Shown here in pieces: positions 56,019-64,000 of a stretch of 64,000 nt of DNA. The notes beneath the pieces were generated by a model. That model saw nothing but the letters and a program-made list of their open reading frames with translations, had not been told where the DNA came from and did not search any database. Numbering within the stretch: position 1 is the stretch's first letter; each line of letters opens with the position of its first letter. A program made the position numbers and the translations under genes. The DNA is taken from the NCBI RefSeq assembly GCF_016863655.1, contig NZ_BOPH01000037.1:1-64000 (forward strand), in the 5' to 3' direction. The stretch is from Virgisporangium ochraceum (lineage in GTDB: Bacteria > Actinomycetota > Actinomycetes > Mycobacteriales > Micromonosporaceae).

Positions 56019-56501
56019 TTACAGCGCCGGCACCACGCCGGCGAGGATTCCGCTGATCATCACGCCGTAGGTCGCGGCCGACACGATGCCGGTCGCCAGC
56101 ATCGTGGCGGCCGGCGGCTGCCGGATCAGCTGGTACACGATCAGGCCGGGCGCGATGAAGCCCAGCGTCTGGTGCACGAACAGCAGGGGAAGCTCGCCCT
56201 GGATGATCAGGAAGAGCGTCAACTGCAAGAGGACGCCGAGCAGCACGATCGCCGCGAACAGGCGCTTGCCGTAGAGGATCGTGATCTTCAGCAGGACGGT
56301 CATGGCCAGGTAGGTCACGATCGTCATCGCGAAGATCACCACGACCTGCAGGTAGTCCTGCACCATCGCGATCGCCAACCAGCCCGGGGTGATCATGCCG
56401 CCCGGGGAGAGGTTGGTGGTCAGGTAGCACAGCAGCGAGAAGACCAGGCCGACGCCCAGGCTGAGCGCCGCGGTCTGCGGGTTCAGGTCGATGACGATCA
56501 T
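56019..56501 (-). CDS. capC: poly-gamma-glutamate synthase membrane subunit CapC/PgsC
   Basis: The 160-residue protein has about five hydrophobic helices and the CapC pattern: NPQTAALSLGVGLVFSLLCYLTTNLSPGGMITPGWLA at the start and LGFIAPGLIVYQLIRQP near the end. CapC forms the membrane synthase with CapB and likely passes the chain across the membrane. The start ATG overlaps the capB stop (ATGA at 56498-56501). A 15-bp direct repeat (GGTTACAGCGCCGGC, 55986 and 56017) duplicates its last codons after the stop. Confidence 0.9.
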   Translation of the reverse strand: MIVIDLNPQTAALSLGVGLVFSLLCYLTTNLSPGGMITPGWLAIAMVQDYLQVVVIFAMTIVTYLAMTVLLKITILYGKRLFAAIVLLGVLLQLTLFLIIQGELPLLFVHQTLGFIAPGLIVYQLIRQPPAATMLATGIVSAATYGVMISGILAGVVPAL

Positions 56502-57673
56502 CGGGTCGGCAGCTTCTCCAGCTCGTCGAGCAGCGCCTCGCCCTGGCCGTGGATGTTGCCGACCGCGCACACCGACGCACCCGGTCCCACGGCCTTCAGC
56601 ATCGCGTCGAGCAGCTCGGGCGCCGGTCGTCCGCCACCGAGGTCGACGATGCGCTTCTGGAACTCGCTGGGGATCGTGGCGGCGGCGCTGCGGGTCGGCT
56701 CGCCGATCAGCACCACCCGGTCGGGTCGCAGCTTCGGCACGATGCCACCCATCTGGCCGTTGCGCTCCACGCGGTCGGGTCGGCAGTTGATCAGCAGCGT
56801 CAGGGGCCGGCTGATCAGCCCCTGCCGCCCCAGCTGTTGAATGTTCTGCAACGTCGACTCCGGATCGTTCGCCGCGAACACGTTGGCGAACCGGATGGAC
56901 GTGTCGCGTACCTGATACTCCTTCACCGTGAGTACGCCGGGATCGGGCGGCGCGTTCCACATCCCGTTCAACGCTGCCTGCCGTGGCACACCGAGCCGCC
57001 CGGCCACCTCGAGCGCGATCGCCACGTTGTCCTTGAACGTGAAGTAGCTGAACCCGCGCATCTCCTCGTCGGTGACCGACTCGGGGTCGACCACCACCAG
57101 GTCGCACGTGCGCTTGGCGGCCTCCTGGTACAGCACCGGCAGCCGCTCCCGCTCGGCGGTGACGCAGATCCCGCCCACCGGCATCGACCGGCTGAGCGAC
57201 CGCGCGATGTCGTCGAGCGTCGGACCCATCTCGGCGACGTGGTCCTCGCGGACGTTGCTCAGGACACCGATCGTCGACTGGATCAGCTTGGTTTGGTTGA
57301 CCTCCTGCAGCGCCGGCATCACGGCCATGCACTCGATCACCAGCACGTCGGGGGAGAACGCGGCGGCGCGGCGCACGATGCCGACCTGCTCGATCACGTT
57401 GGCGATGCCGAACTTGCGGTAGACCGGCTCCTCGGTGGCGTCGGGGTAGATGAACCGCGCCGCCGTGCCGGTGGTCTTCGCGACCACGATCTTGCCGCCG
57501 CCGCGCAGCGCGCCCGCGCACAGCCGGGTGATCGAGCTCTTGCCGCGGATCCCGTTGACCAGCACCCGCTGCGGGATCTTGTTCAGCTGCGAATAGTGGT
57601 TGCGCTGCTCGATGATCCCGGCGACGAGCAGGATGAAGCAGCCGATGACGAACACGATGTACATGAACGACAT
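56498..57673 (-). CDS. capB: poly-gamma-glutamate synthase catalytic subunit CapB/PgsB
   Basis: The 391-residue protein has an N-terminal membrane segment (YIVFVIGCFILLVAGIIEQ), then the P-loop VLVNGIRGKSSITRL (residues ~37-52), VAKTTGTAARFIYPDA, DVLVIECMAVMPALQE and VGVLSNVREDH-like IGVLSNVREDHVAEMG. These are the marks of Mur-ligase-related CapB, which activates and adds glutamate to a gamma-linked chain using ATP. It is about the usual length (~390). Whether the polymer is glutamate in this organism is inferred from family. Confidence 0.93.
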   Translation of the reverse strand: MSFMYIVFVIGCFILLVAGIIEQRNHYSQLNKIPQRVLVNGIRGKSSITRLCAGALRGGGKIVVAKTTGTAARFIYPDATEEPVYRKFGIANVIEQVGIVRRAAAFSPDVLVIECMAVMPALQEVNQTKLIQSTIGVLSNVREDHVAEMGPTLDDIARSLSRSMPVGGICVTAERERLPVLYQEAAKRTCDLVVVDPESVTDEEMRGFSYFTFKDNVAIALEVAGRLGVPRQAALNGMWNAPPDPGVLTVKEYQVRDTSIRFANVFAANDPESTLQNIQQLGRQGLISRPLTLLINCRPDRVERNGQMGGIVPKLRPDRVVLIGEPTRSAAATIPSEFQKRIVDLGGGRPAPELLDAMLKAVGPGASVCAVGNIHGQGEALLDELEKLPTR

Positions 57674-57677
57674 GCGG

Positions 57678-60158
57678 TCAACGTCCCCGTTTCGACGCGC
57701 GCCGCGCGCCGGGTCCGTCGGCCCGTTTCGGGCGGACGATCGGCAGCACCATCGTGATCTCGCGGCCGATGCCCTTGAGCCGGGCCGCGCCCGCGAGCCG
57801 GGTCGTGCCCTCGGCCATCGTCTGGCGCACGATGTCGAGGCACACCGCGATCGCGCCGATCTCGTCGTGGCGCACCGGGCAGACGGTGTCGCGCACGTCG
57901 CCGTCGGCCAGCTTCTCGGCCGCCTCGGCCATCTGTCGCAGCGGACGGATCACCACCAGCCGGTACCAGGCGAACAGCAGCACGGCGACCACGAGCGCCA
58001 GGAACGCGACCAGCCAGGTGCCCCGGTTCAGGTCGTTCTGCGGCAGCCGGAACGCCGCCAGCGACCGCTCCGACACGACCGCCCACTTCACGTCGGGCAG
58101 GGTCTCGTCGCCGCCGATCAACGTGCCGGCCAGCAGCATCCGGCTGCCCTGCGACGTGCCGATGCTGGTGCCCGCCTTATTGGTCAACGCGGCGGTCGCG
58201 GCGTCGCGCACCGGCTTCGCGGTCGGCACCCGGAACGGCACGTACCCGCCGGTGTCGAAGATCGTGCGCAGGTCGCCGTCGACCACCCGCACCCGGCCCT
58301 CCGCCCGGCGCAGCAGGCCCGACAGGTACCGCACCCCGAACTCGGCGATCACCGTCTGGCCGTCGGCGACCTGGAGGTAGGCGTACACGACGGGCACCGC
58401 GCCGGTCACCCGGTCGAGCTTGACGCCGTTGCCGGTCGGCGGGGCGGCCTGCTGGCGGGCCGGCTCCTCGCCGACCACCAGCACCGGCTTGCCGGCGCCG
58501 TCGACCACGTACGCGCTGCGGACGTCGCCGTCGTCGACGAGTTCTCCCAGCGGCGCCCGGAACGGCTCCGGGTCGAGGGTGGCCGCGCCCGCGCGGGTCC
58601 CGTTGACCGGTGCCGACGCGGAGGGTGATGGTGCCGCGGACGCCGCGGGGTTCGGGGACTTCGCCGCCGCGGCGGTGGCCGCGGCCGTCGCGGCCTGGCG
58701 CAACCGGGTGACGCCGCCGGTGAGCCCGTCGCGCAGGGCGACAGCCGCGCCCTCGACGTCGTTGCGGGCGTCGACGGAGACCTGCGCCGGCACGCTGTCG
58801 GCGCCGCCGGCGTAGCGACCGGCGACCGCGCCGCACCAGCCGAGCACCGCGACCGCGCACAGCGCGACGATCGTCAGCGCCGACACGCCGCCCGGCCGCC
58901 GCCGGCGGGCCTGGTCGGCGAGCGTGCGCGGCGGCCGGCGGGGGCCGTTGGCGATCTCGGCGAGAGCGGCCGAGATCCGGGCCGCCTCCCGCTGGACCGG
59001 CAGCGACACCTTCTCCGGCGTCTCGCCGCAGGCCATCGCCTTGGCCTGCGCCAGTACCCGCGACACCGGGCGGATGAGCGCGAAGTGGAGGACGGCCAGG
59101 ATCAGCAGCGCCACCACGACCAGCGCCAGCCCCGGCTCGAAGCCGCGGCCGCGCTCGCCGTCGACGACCCGAGCGGCGTGGGTCACCGACACGACCGAGA
59201 GGCCGGAGTCACCGATCGGCGCGGCGGCGACCACCGGGGCCAGCCGCCGGGTCTGCTGGGTCTGCGGGTCGGTGAGCGTCACGAGGGGACCGGTGACGCC
59301 GGCCGACCGGTCGTCGGCCTTCTCGATCGCCCGGGCGATGAGCCGGTTCAGCGGCTCGTTCTCCGGCGCGATCTGCGCACCCTGCGGCGAGTAGACGGTC
59401 GCGACCGGCACGGCCGGCGCGGCACCGGGTGGGGCCGACGCGCCGGCGGGCGGGGTTGCGGCTGCGGCGGGCGGGGTCGCGGCGGCGGGCGCCGGGCCGG
59501 CGATGAACACGCTCTGCTGCGCCTCGGTGTTGAGGCGGAGCACGCGGAGATCGATGCCCGCGACCGCCGCGAGCACGCGTCCACCCGGCAGTTCTGCGGC
59601 CACGACGACGTTGAGCGCGGTGCCGACGGCCACCGGCACGGCGGCGCCGGGCACCGCCTTGGCGGCGGCGTCGGGCGGGAGCGCCTCACCGCGTAGAGCG
59701 ACGGGCGCCCGCTGCTGGTTGAGGATCGCGGCACCCTTCCACCGGCCGCCGGTGACGACCACCGCGGCCAGCAGCCGGTCGGGCTCCTTCTCCGAGACCG
59801 CGCCGAGCCGTTCGGCCGTGACGCCCAGGCTCTCTATGCCCGAGTTGATCACCGCGCGTTGGGTGCCGGCGAGCCGCCCGACGAGCTGCTTCTGCGAGTC
59901 GACGACGGCCTCCGGCACCGCCCGGTCGCCCGACCCGCCGAGCACGGCCAGGCACAGGCCGGCCACCAGCAGCAGGCACCAGAACGACATCAGCGCCGGC
60001 ACCTTGATGCCGGCGGGGAAGCGTGCGCGCGGAAGTTGCCGGTCCAGGCAGATGCGCCGCCACTCGGCGGCGGCATCAGGCGTGAGGCCCCTCAGTTCCT
60101 GGGTGAGCCCACGTGGAAGCCTGGGCCCGACAGCGGCGGATCTGGTCGGTGCCCCCAT
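57678..60158 (-). CDS. large HAMP-containing membrane protein of the capsule operon
   Basis: The 826-residue protein has four hydrophobic helices (~55-75, ~350-370, ~440-460, ~725-745). They bound two extracytoplasmic modules: residues ~76-350, with Ala/Pro-rich insert, and ~465-725. Each is followed by a HAMP-like segment (RPVSRVLAQAKAMACGETPEKVSL; RPLRQMAEAAEKLADGDVRDTVCP). No kinase, cyclase or methyl-accepting output domain follows. It is the first gene of the operon, 4 bp before capB. It looks like a duplicated sensor-type unit, perhaps regulating or docking the synthase. Confidence 0.7.
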   Translation of the reverse strand: MGAPTRSAAVGPRLPRGLTQELRGLTPDAAAEWRRICLDRQLPRARFPAGIKVPALMSFWCLLLVAGLCLAVLGGSGDRAVPEAVVDSQKQLVGRLAGTQRAVINSGIESLGVTAERLGAVSEKEPDRLLAAVVVTGGRWKGAAILNQQRAPVALRGEALPPDAAAKAVPGAAVPVAVGTALNVVVAAELPGGRVLAAVAGIDLRVLRLNTEAQQSVFIAGPAPAAATPPAAAATPPAGASAPPGAAPAVPVATVYSPQGAQIAPENEPLNRLIARAIEKADDRSAGVTGPLVTLTDPQTQQTRRLAPVVAAAPIGDSGLSVVSVTHAARVVDGERGRGFEPGLALVVVALLILAVLHFALIRPVSRVLAQAKAMACGETPEKVSLPVQREAARISAALAEIANGPRRPPRTLADQARRRRPGGVSALTIVALCAVAVLGWCGAVAGRYAGGADSVPAQVSVDARNDVEGAAVALRDGLTGGVTRLRQAATAAATAAAAKSPNPAASAAPSPSASAPVNGTRAGAATLDPEPFRAPLGELVDDGDVRSAYVVDGAGKPVLVVGEEPARQQAAPPTGNGVKLDRVTGAVPVVYAYLQVADGQTVIAEFGVRYLSGLLRRAEGRVRVVDGDLRTIFDTGGYVPFRVPTAKPVRDAATAALTNKAGTSIGTSQGSRMLLAGTLIGGDETLPDVKWAVVSERSLAAFRLPQNDLNRGTWLVAFLALVVAVLLFAWYRLVVIRPLRQMAEAAEKLADGDVRDTVCPVRHDEIGAIAVCLDIVRQTMAEGTTRLAGAARLKGIGREITMVLPIVRPKRADGPGARRASKRGR

Positions 60159-60198
60159 ATCCGGTCGGTACGTGCCGGAACGGGCTCTCGCTTTTGCG

Positions 60199-60214
60199 TG
60201 TGACGCGGGTCACA
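60199..60214. promoter_or_regulatory. Crp-type binding site upstream of the capsule operon
   Basis: TGTGA (60199-60203), six bases, TCACA (60210-60214) is a perfect match to the TGTGA-N6-TCACA Crp/GlxR consensus. It lies 41-56 bp upstream of the first capsule gene's start, so it is likely near the promoter. The regulator is not in this window. Confidence 0.7.
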
Positions 60215-60289
60215 TTCGCGTTACCGGTCCGTTATGGACGGCCGCTGCCCGGCACCTCGACGTCGAGGCGGATCACGAGCCCCGTGCCG

Positions 60290-61144
60290 CTACGCGCGGG
60301 GCCACGGATCGCTCCGCGAAGCGCTGATCATCGCCGGCGAGGCCTGCACGAACGTCCACCGGTGGCCTTCGGGGTCGGCCGCCGTGTAGGAGCGGAACCC
60401 GTGCTGCGTCACCGGCTCGACGATCGTCGCGCCCCGAGCCCCGGCCCGGGCCAGGTGGGCGTCGAGGTCGTCGACGAACAGCCAGGTGCCGTGCGTCACC
60501 GGGTCCCCGCCGGGGTCGCCCTCGTTCCCGCCGGGGTCGCCCTCGAACAGCAGCACCGACGTCCCCTCGAAGTTGAGCTCGAGCCACGACGGCCGCTCGC
60601 CCTCGGCGGGCACCTTGTCCCACGTCGTGAGCCCGAACGCGTCGACCAGCCACCGCGCCGCGGCCGCCGGGTCGCGGTAGTGCAGGCCCACGGCGGTGCG
60701 TGCCAACCGGCGCGCGGGCCGGCCGGCGTCGTGGTCGCGGCACCAGGGCACCAGCCAGTGCAGGACGTTGGGGAAGAACAACGCTCCGGGACGCACATCA
60801 GCGCCCGGCAGCACCGAATGCTCGACGCTCACCCTCGTGCCGGTGGGCGTCTCCGCGAAGCGCACGTCGACCTGCGTCTCGTCGACGCTGCTCAGGTAGG
60901 TGAGCCGGCGGCCCGGTTCCCAGACGGTGACCCGTCCCAGCTCGAGTGAGGTGTCGTCGGCGTACAGCTCCAGCACGCGTCCGCCGACGCCGGGCTCGAT
61001 GCGCTTGCCGACCGCCCGGCCGAAGTCCCAGTTGTTGATCGGCCCGGGTACCCACCAGCGCCCGATCTCTTCGGTGAACGCCGTGAACGCCGTGGCCGGA
61101 TCGACCTCGACCTCCACGGAGGCCTTCGCGGATCTGGTACTCAC
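60290..61144 (-). CDS. SRPBCC-VOC fusion protein
   Basis: The 284-residue protein has an N-terminal AHSA1/SRPBCC domain (VEVEVDPATAFTAFTEEIGRWW, residues ~8-145). Its C-terminal glyoxalase/VOC domain (YRDPAAAARWLVDAFGLTTWDKVP ... GTWLFVDDLDAHLARAGARGATIVEP ... GFRSYTAADPEGHRWTF) follows. Metal residues were not checked in structure. The GTG at 61144 overlaps the ArsR stop (GTGA). It parallels the ArsR-SRPBCC pair at 5018-5859, with VOC fused instead of RibD following. Confidence 0.88.
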   Translation of the reverse strand: MSTRSAKASVEVEVDPATAFTAFTEEIGRWWVPGPINNWDFGRAVGKRIEPGVGGRVLELYADDTSLELGRVTVWEPGRRLTYLSSVDETQVDVRFAETPTGTRVSVEHSVLPGADVRPGALFFPNVLHWLVPWCRDHDAGRPARRLARTAVGLHYRDPAAAARWLVDAFGLTTWDKVPAEGERPSWLELNFEGTSVLLFEGDPGGNEGDPGGDPVTHGTWLFVDDLDAHLARAGARGATIVEPVTQHGFRSYTAADPEGHRWTFVQASPAMISASRSDPWPRA

Positions 61145-61473
61145 GCGTCCTCCCGGTGTTCCTCCACGTACCTCTTGAACGAGCCGAGCTGCTCGGTCCA
61201 CTGGGCCTGCAGCTGGTCGAGCCACGCCCGCAGCGCGACGATCGGCTCGCGGCGCAGGTGGAACACCCGCAGCCGCGCGTCGCCGGGCACCCGCTCGTCG
61301 GCGACGACCCCGGCCGCGAGCAGGATCCGCAGGTGCCGGCTGATCACGGGGGCCGACACCCCGGTCGCGCGCGCGAGCTCACCGGCCCGCCGCGGGTGCG
61401 CGCCGAGGAGGCGCACCACCTCCCGCCGCGTGGGATCGCCGAGCACCTCGAAGAGCGCGTCCACCTCGGCCAT
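61141..61473 (-). CDS. ArsR-family transcriptional regulator
   Basis: The 110-residue winged-helix protein has VDALFEVLGDPTRREVVRLLGAHPRRAGELARATGVSAPVISRHLRILLAAGVV, then VFHLRREPIVALRAWLDQLQAQW, the pattern of ArsR proteins that precede SRPBCC genes. Metal-binding cysteines are lacking. An AT-rich inverted repeat lies directly upstream and is the likely self-operator. Paired with the SRPBCC-VOC gene by GTGA overlap. Confidence 0.92.
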   Translation of the reverse strand: MAEVDALFEVLGDPTRREVVRLLGAHPRRAGELARATGVSAPVISRHLRILLAAGVVADERVPGDARLRVFHLRREPIVALRAWLDQLQAQWTEQLGSFKRYVEEHREDA

Positions 61474-61478
61474 CCTCT

Positions 61479-61504
61479 AATAGTTAGAGCTAGGCGCAAC
61501 TATT
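61479..61504. promoter_or_regulatory. inverted repeat, likely ArsR operator
   Basis: AATAGTT (61479-61485) and AACTATT (61498-61504) are perfect 7-bp arms around 12 bases, 6 bp upstream of the ArsR start. The AT-rich patch is unlike its surroundings, as at the other ArsR operator (5863), but the sequence differs. Confidence 0.55.
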
Positions 61505-61545
61505 GTCAATCCGGCTCACGAGCCGGCCGCGGCGCGGACCTATGG

Positions 61546-61564
61546 TTAGATTAGGCTTGCCTAA
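61546..61564. promoter_or_regulatory. iron box (DtxR/IdeR-type)
   Basis: TTAGATTAGGCTTGCCTAA resembles the DtxR/IdeR consensus TTAGGTTAGSCTAACCTAA, with a few mismatches in the left half. It lies 25-43 bp upstream of the siderophore-interacting protein start, as expected for iron-dependent repression. Confidence 0.75.
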
Positions 61565-61588
61565 CAGCAATCGCAGGGGAGATCGAGG

Positions 61589-62494
61589 GTGACGACCACA
61601 CAGGTAGTGGCGCCGTGGCGGCAGTTCACCGTCGAGGTGGCGGCGGTCACGCGGCTCAGCCCGTCGTTCGTGCGCCTCACCTTCGCCGGTATCGACCTCG
61701 ACAGGTTCGCCGACAACGGCTACGACCAGCGGTTCAAGCTCATCTTCCCGGTGCCCGGGCACGGGTTCGCCGACCTGCCCGGTGGCGCGGACTGGTACGA
61801 GCGCTGGCGGGCCCTGCCCGAGAACCGGCGCAACCCGTTCCGGACGTACACCGTGCGCGGGGTGCGGCCGGACCGCAACGAACTCGACGTCGACGTCGCG
61901 CTGCACGGAGAGACCGGGCCGGCGTCGCGGTGGGCGGTCAACGCGAAGGTCGGCGACCCGCTCGTGCTGCTCGGACCCGACGCCGGCTTCACCGGCGACC
62001 ACGGCGGCATCGAGTTCCGGCCGCCGGCCGACGGGTCCACCGTGCTGCTGGCGGGCGACGAGACCGCCGTGCCGGCGATCTGCTCGATCCTGGAGCGGCT
62101 GCCGGAGCACACCCGTGGCGAGGCCGTGCTGGAGGTTCCGCACGCCGCCGACCGGCTCGCGGTCGCCGCGCCGGCGGGCGTCGCGCTCACGTGGGTCGCA
62201 CGAGAGGGCGCCGCTTTCGGCAGCGCGCTGATCCCCGCCGTGGTCGCCGCCGCCGGCCGGCTCCTGCCCACCCCCACCGGCGAGGTGGACGCCGAGCTGG
62301 CCGACATCGACGTCGACGAGTCGATCCTGTGGGAGGTTCCGGCCGCGACCCCGGACCTGCCGCTCTACGCGTGGCTGGCCGGCGAGGCGGCCGTCATCCG
62401 CACGCTGCGCCGGCACCTCGTCGCCGAGCGGGGCATGGACCGCAAGGCGGTCGCCTTCATGGGCTACTGGCGCCTCGGGCGCGCCGAGAACTAG
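61589..62494 (+). CDS. siderophore-interacting protein (FAD/NADPH ferric-siderophore reductase)
   Basis: The 301-residue protein has the SIP ViuB-like pattern: LSPSFVRLTFAGIDL, PFRTYTVRGVRPDRNELDVDVALHGETGPASRWAV with the FAD-binding RTYTVR, TVLLAGDETAVPAICSILERL, and a C-terminal YAWLAGEAAVIRTLRRHLV ending YWRLGRAEN. It releases iron from siderophores by reduction in the cytoplasm. The iron box upstream agrees. Start is the GTG at 61589. Confidence 0.95.
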   Translation: MTTTQVVAPWRQFTVEVAAVTRLSPSFVRLTFAGIDLDRFADNGYDQRFKLIFPVPGHGFADLPGGADWYERWRALPENRRNPFRTYTVRGVRPDRNELDVDVALHGETGPASRWAVNAKVGDPLVLLGPDAGFTGDHGGIEFRPPADGSTVLLAGDETAVPAICSILERLPEHTRGEAVLEVPHAADRLAVAAPAGVALTWVAREGAAFGSALIPAVVAAAGRLLPTPTGEVDAELADIDVDESILWEVPAATPDLPLYAWLAGEAAVIRTLRRHLVAERGMDRKAVAFMGYWRLGRAEN

Positions 62495-62520
62495 CCCCTG
62501 CGCCGACCGCCCTGATCGCC

Positions 62521-62567
62521 GTTCGAGGAACGAACGTCAGCTCACGCTGCAGTTTCGTTCCTCGGAC
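62521..62567 (+). terminator. inverted repeat, likely terminator
   Basis: CGAGGAACGAA (62524-62534) pairs with TTCGTTCCTCG (62554-62564) across a 19-base loop that contains a CAGC/GCTG pair. It begins 30 bp after the stop of the siderophore-interacting protein. Arms extend three bases further with one mismatch. Confidence 0.65.
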
Positions 62568-62659
62568 AACGATCAACAGACACCCGCACCCCCGGTTGGT
62601 AGTGCCCGCCGAGTTGTGGGCCGGCCGCGCCGCTCGCGGTCGCGCCGTTGTCGAGGCGC

Positions 62660-62739
62660 CCGCCGATCTTGCACTTGTGGCCGCCTCTATTCGCGGACAT
62701 GTCGTGTTTTTGGGGAGGCCACAACTGCAAGATCGGCGG
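62660..62739. repeat. GATC-ended hairpin element, copy 4
   Basis: CCGCCGATCTTGCA (62660-62673) and TGCAAGATCGGCGG (62726-62739) pair perfectly. The inner arms are CTTGTGGCC and GGCCACAAC; their complement is the other variant, so one position differs. The 62740-62809 stretch after it is G-rich (GGAGGAGGGGCGTCGTGGGG) with a SD-like GGAGGGA before the next gene. Confidence 0.85.
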
Positions 62740-62809
62740 AGGAGGGGCGTCGTGGGGGGTGTGGGGTCGCGTTAACGGGGCGGCAAAACTGGAGGGATAG
62801 CGTGCACGC

Positions 62810-63541
62810 GTGGAGATCAGCGTCGCGGTCGCGCAGCCGGTGTGTGTGGCGTTCGATGTGACCGCCAACGCGCGGGCACACGCCGACCTGGTGTATGCGG
62901 CCGGGGCCCGGGTGGTGGTGTTTCCGGAGTTGTCGTTGACCGGGTATGAAATGACCGCGCCGGAGCTGGATCCGGCCGACGACCGGCTGCGTCCGTTGGT
63001 CGTCGCGTGCGCGGAGACGGGCTCGGTGGCACTCGTCGGCGCACCCGTGGCGGGACGTTGCATCGCGAAGCTGGCCGTGACCGGATCCGGGACGCGCGTC
63101 GTCTACCGGAAGCTGTACCTCGGCGGCGCTGAACCGGCGCGATTCGTCGCGGGCGACGCGCCTGCCGTTCTCGCGGTGGACGGGTGGCGGCTCGGGCTGG
63201 CGATCTGCAAGGACGCGGGGGTGCCGGAGCACGCGGCCGCGACGATGGCGCTCGGGTGTGACGCGTACGTGGTGGGTAGCGCGAAGCAGCCCGACGAGGT
63301 GGCGCTTCAGGACGAGCGCGCGCGCCGGGTGGCGACGGGGTACGGGGTGTGGGTGGCGGTGGCGAGCTACGCCGGGTCGACCGGCAGCGGCGAGTACGCG
63401 CCCGCGGCCGGGTGTTCGGGGATCTGGCGGCCCGACGGCACGCTCGCGGCGCGGGCGGGTGCGGGGGTCGGTGAGGTCGTGCGCACGGCCTTCGAACGGG
63501 CTCCTGAAAGGGCTTCTCGAAACTTTTCCGAAAGTAATTGA
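62810..63541 (+). CDS. carbon-nitrogen hydrolase (nitrilase family)
   Basis: The 243-residue protein has the nitrilase-superfamily triad: E40 in VVVFPELSLTGYE, K101 in VYRKLYL and C133 in LGLAICKDAGVPE. It is close to family length (about 250-270) and hydrolyses an amide or nitrile; substrate unknown. Start is the GTG at 62810, with GGAGGGA 12 bases upstream, rather long. The last codons overlap the operator-like repeat of the following xylanase gene. Confidence 0.9.
   Translation: MEISVAVAQPVCVAFDVTANARAHADLVYAAGARVVVFPELSLTGYEMTAPELDPADDRLRPLVVACAETGSVALVGAPVAGRCIAKLAVTGSGTRVVYRKLYLGGAEPARFVAGDAPAVLAVDGWRLGLAICKDAGVPEHAAATMALGCDAYVVGSAKQPDEVALQDERARRVATGYGVWVAVASYAGSTGSGEYAPAAGCSGIWRPDGTLAARAGAGVGEVVRTAFERAPERASRNFSESN
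63518..63535. promoter_or_regulatory. xylan-type operator-like repeat (CGAAACT/CGAAAGT)
   Basis: CGAAACTTTTCCGAAAGT contains two CGAAA half-sites, resembling the CGAAAC-TTTCG motifs upstream of xylanase genes in streptomycetes. It lies inside the end of the nitrilase gene, about 190 bp before the xylanase start. The 183-bp stretch 63542-63724 after it shows no gene and no other clear motif. Confidence 0.45.

Positions 63542-64000
<459 letters not shown>

Overview
The window is very GC-rich DNA from a filamentous actinobacterium. GTG starts, ATGA/GTGA-coupled operons, twin lipoproteins, an F420-type oxidoreductase, secreted CBM2/CBM13 hydrolases, an ECF42-type sigma factor and IdeR-, DasR- and Crp-like sites all fit. 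A full-length chemotaxis receptor suggests a motile relative, so a Micromonosporaceae-like genus is my best guess. It is an inference; no rRNA or tRNA was found to settle it.

Layout. 1-9.2 kb: a LysR regulator, an HD protein, an LLM-type oxidoreductase, a striking 13-residue Asp/Gly repeat protein, an ArsR-SRPBCC-RibD operon with a perfect operator, and an operon of monooxygenase, two esterase-like hydrolases and an ATP-grasp ligase. 9.3-16.3 kb: DinB-like protein, uracil-DNA glycosylase, RpiB-like isomerase, a restriction-protein-like ORF without its nuclease half, a beta-helix lipoprotein and small envelope proteins. 16.6-28 kb: a tightly coupled exopolysaccharide operon (glycosyl-1-phosphate transferase, a 27-codon ORF, Wzy-like polymerase, MurJ-like flippase, deacetylase, two GT4s, Wzz-like protein, CelD-like acyltransferase, P450, GH16 hydrolase).

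28-41.9 kb: Eis-like acetyltransferase, MFS transporter, LuxR-type regulator lacking the phospho-Asp, an Hsp70-PASTA fusion, M20 amidohydrolase, a TerD-vWA protein with a methyltransferase-like partner, a discoidin/TIM-barrel hydrolase and a NAD kinase-GNAT fusion. 41.9-50 kb: DasR-type sites precede a GH18 chitinase and a streptogrisin-like protease with a lectin domain; a LacI regulator is coupled to a glucoamylase-like hydrolase. 50-54.9 kb: a repeat-rich gap with a damaged gene, a DGPF/YCII protein with an ECF sigma factor, and a chemotaxis receptor. 54.9-60.2 kb: a poly-gamma-glutamate-type capsule operon (HAMP membrane protein, CapB, CapC, NlpC/P60) behind a perfect Crp-type palindrome. 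60.3-64 kb: a second ArsR-SRPBCC operon (here fused to VOC), an iron-box siderophore-interacting protein, a nitrilase-family hydrolase and the start of a GH10 xylanase.

The window is dominated by envelope and extracellular functions: two independent surface polymers, wall-sensing proteins and polymer-degrading exoenzymes under sugar-responsive control. Overlaid on this are repeats that no gene explains: four related 72-80 bp GATC-ended hairpins set in GC-rich tandem repeats, a separate 73 bp hairpin, and an over-represented 11 bp palindrome inside coding sequences.
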